From contig JBGCFB010000293.1 of assembly GCA_045106685.1 (NCBI GenBank), positions 1 to 6,541 of the forward strand: 6,541 nt of DNA. The letters run 5' to 3'. A program made the translations under genes and the position numbers. This document shows, piece by piece, positions 5,961 through 6,541 of the stretch. Positions within the stretch are counted from its first letter, which is position 1. Each line of letters opens with the position of its first letter. This DNA is from JAUIGE01 sp045106685. Its GTDB lineage: Bacteria > Bacteroidota > Bacteroidia > J057. A model generated the notes under the pieces. It was not told where the DNA came from and searched no databases. It saw only the letters and a program-made list of their open reading frames with translations.

Positions 5961-5980
5961 GAACAGAACTCGTTCTGTTC
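5961..5980. terminator. Perfect 20-base palindrome between convergent genes; possible bidirectional terminator
   Basis: GAACAGAACTCGTTCTGTTC is a 9-base perfect stem with only TC between the arms. It sits midway between the stops of the Lgt-like gene and the family-4 glycosyltransferase gene, where a hairpin serving both strands would be useful. It lacks a T run on either side, so intrinsic termination is unproven. The tight loop would also fit a dimeric protein-binding site. Confidence 0.4.
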
Positions 5981-5986
5981 ATCACC

Positions 5987-6016
5987 AAATTAGCTAATCA
6001 TCAAATCAGCTAATTT
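5987..6016. repeat. ATTAGC-family unit inside the 3' end of the family-4 glycosyltransferase gene
   Basis: AAATTAGCT (5987-5995) and AGCTAATTT (6008-6016) are perfect complements around a 12-base centre. The unit encodes the last eight or so residues of the minus-strand glycosyltransferase (KLADLMIS) and its TAA stop (5990-5992). It is an inverted copy of the unit at 5914-5929. Confidence 0.75.
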
Positions 6017-6541
6017 AATAAACCGCTGAATATTCACATCCATCATAGAATTGGCTTCGATCCAGCTGCGGTTAACCGGCGCAAAACGCGCCTTAAGCGC
6101 ATCGAGATTATTCAAGCTGTGGCGCAAGTCCACCGCAAGATTATTCGCATTGAACGGATCGACAATGATGCCATGTGTGTCGTGTTCTACGACTTCGATA
6201 TTACCTGGAATGGCGTTTACGAGTGGGACAGCGCCAGCGTAGCGCCCTTCGGCCAAAGCGTTGGAATAGCCATCATAGATCGGCGCGGAGATAAACGCAT
6301 CGACGAGCGACCATAATTGCAAAACACGCTCACGTGGGATCACGCCAGCTTCATAATGAAAATTGGGAAAGCGGATGCTCAGGTTGCGGGCATGCTCACG
6401 CGCCGCTTTGGAGATCGCATATCCCGCCGAAAGCATAATGAATTTCTCCTTCCGGCCTTCATTGAGCAGGCGCTCATAAGCTTCAAGAATCAATTCGCCT
6501 TGATAAATCGGCTTCATGCCGCGAGGACTCAAAACGACGGC
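5990..6541 (-). CDS. Family-4 (GT-B fold) glycosyltransferase, C-terminal part; 5' end outside window
   Basis: The frame is open from the right edge (AVVLSPRGMKP...) and gives 183 visible residues; the N-terminal Rossmann domain and start codon are outside. What is seen is the nucleotide-sugar-binding C-terminal domain of group-1 glycosyltransferases. LSPRGMKPIYQGELILEAY is the usual interdomain strand and first helix, KFIMLSAGY the next strand, and AGVIPRERVLQLWSLVDAFISAPIYDGYSNALAEGRYAGAVPLVN the donor-binding core, followed by GNIEVVEHDTHGIIVDPFNANNLA. The EX7E motif of the family appears as D-x7-E (Asp codon 6272-6274, Glu codon 6248-6250). Retaining transfer of a sugar from a nucleotide donor, for a surface polysaccharide or glycolipid, is the family role; donor and acceptor are unknown. 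The final residues are encoded by an intergenic repeat unit. Confidence 0.9.
   Translation of the reverse strand, partial: AVVLSPRGMKPIYQGELILEAYERLLNEGRKEKFIMLSAGYAISKAAREHARNLSIRFPNFHYEAGVIPRERVLQLWSLVDAFISAPIYDGYSNALAEGRYAGAVPLVNAIPGNIEVVEHDTHGIIVDPFNANNLAVDLRHSLNNLDALKARFAPVNRSWIEANSMMDVNIQRFIKLADLMIS

Noticed and set aside
5961..5980. LexA (SOS box) operator, because of GAAC and GTTC arms
   Set aside because: The inner spacing between GAAC and GTTC is two bases, not the four of the known Gram-positive box, and the site lies between gene ends, not at a promoter.

Overview
The window looks like a chromosomal stretch from a member of the phylum Bacteroidota. Three things point there. A TPR-containing, membrane-spanning sensor histidine kinase of a type common in that phylum is present. 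The LpxD-like protein closely matches, from memory, the shorter second LpxD paralog seen in Flavobacteriia and relatives. A TACCTTTG(CACC) promoter motif, the known Bacteroidota -7 box TAnnTTTG, precedes a gene start. I cannot assign an order or genus. No rRNA, tRNA, CRISPR array, transposase or phage gene is visible.

Layout from left to right: (1) 1-1799, minus: histidine kinase whose 3' end lies beyond the left edge. (2) 1800-1942: divergent intergenic region with a large imperfect dyad and a -7-like box close to each start. (3) 1943-2314, plus: small lipoprotein with one heavy-metal-associated (HMA) domain, followed by a terminator-like hairpin. (4) 2451-2999, plus: hotdog-fold acyl-CoA thioesterase. 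(5) 3000-3169: an unusual pair of REP-like hairpins. (6) 3170-4150, plus: LpxD-like acyltransferase. (7) 4179-5117, minus: family-2 glycosyltransferase with two C-terminal membrane helices, convergent with lpxD. (8) 5178-5915, plus: divergent Lgt-family membrane protein. (9) 5990-6541, minus: C-terminal part of a family-4 glycosyltransferase, cut by the right edge. There is no gene-free stretch over 300 bases.

Five of the seven genes fit a cell-envelope theme: HMA lipoprotein, LpxD-like acyltransferase, polyprenyl-phosphate-type glycosyltransferase, Lgt-like protein and GT4 glycosyltransferase. The thioesterase acts on acyl-CoA and could touch the same acyl pools, but this is inference. Strands alternate and spacings are large, so this is a neighbourhood and not one operon.

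The most striking non-coding signal is a dispersed short repeat built on ATTAGC(T)GATT. It occurs in four of the intergenic regions, in both orientations, and runs into the stop codons and last codons of neighbouring genes. A second, unrelated repeat pair (core CTGAGCGTAGTCGAAG) sits just upstream of lpxD and shows compensatory stem changes. I see no complete, clearly novel multi-gene system. The repeats and the catalytically divergent Lgt paralog are the best candidates for follow-up.
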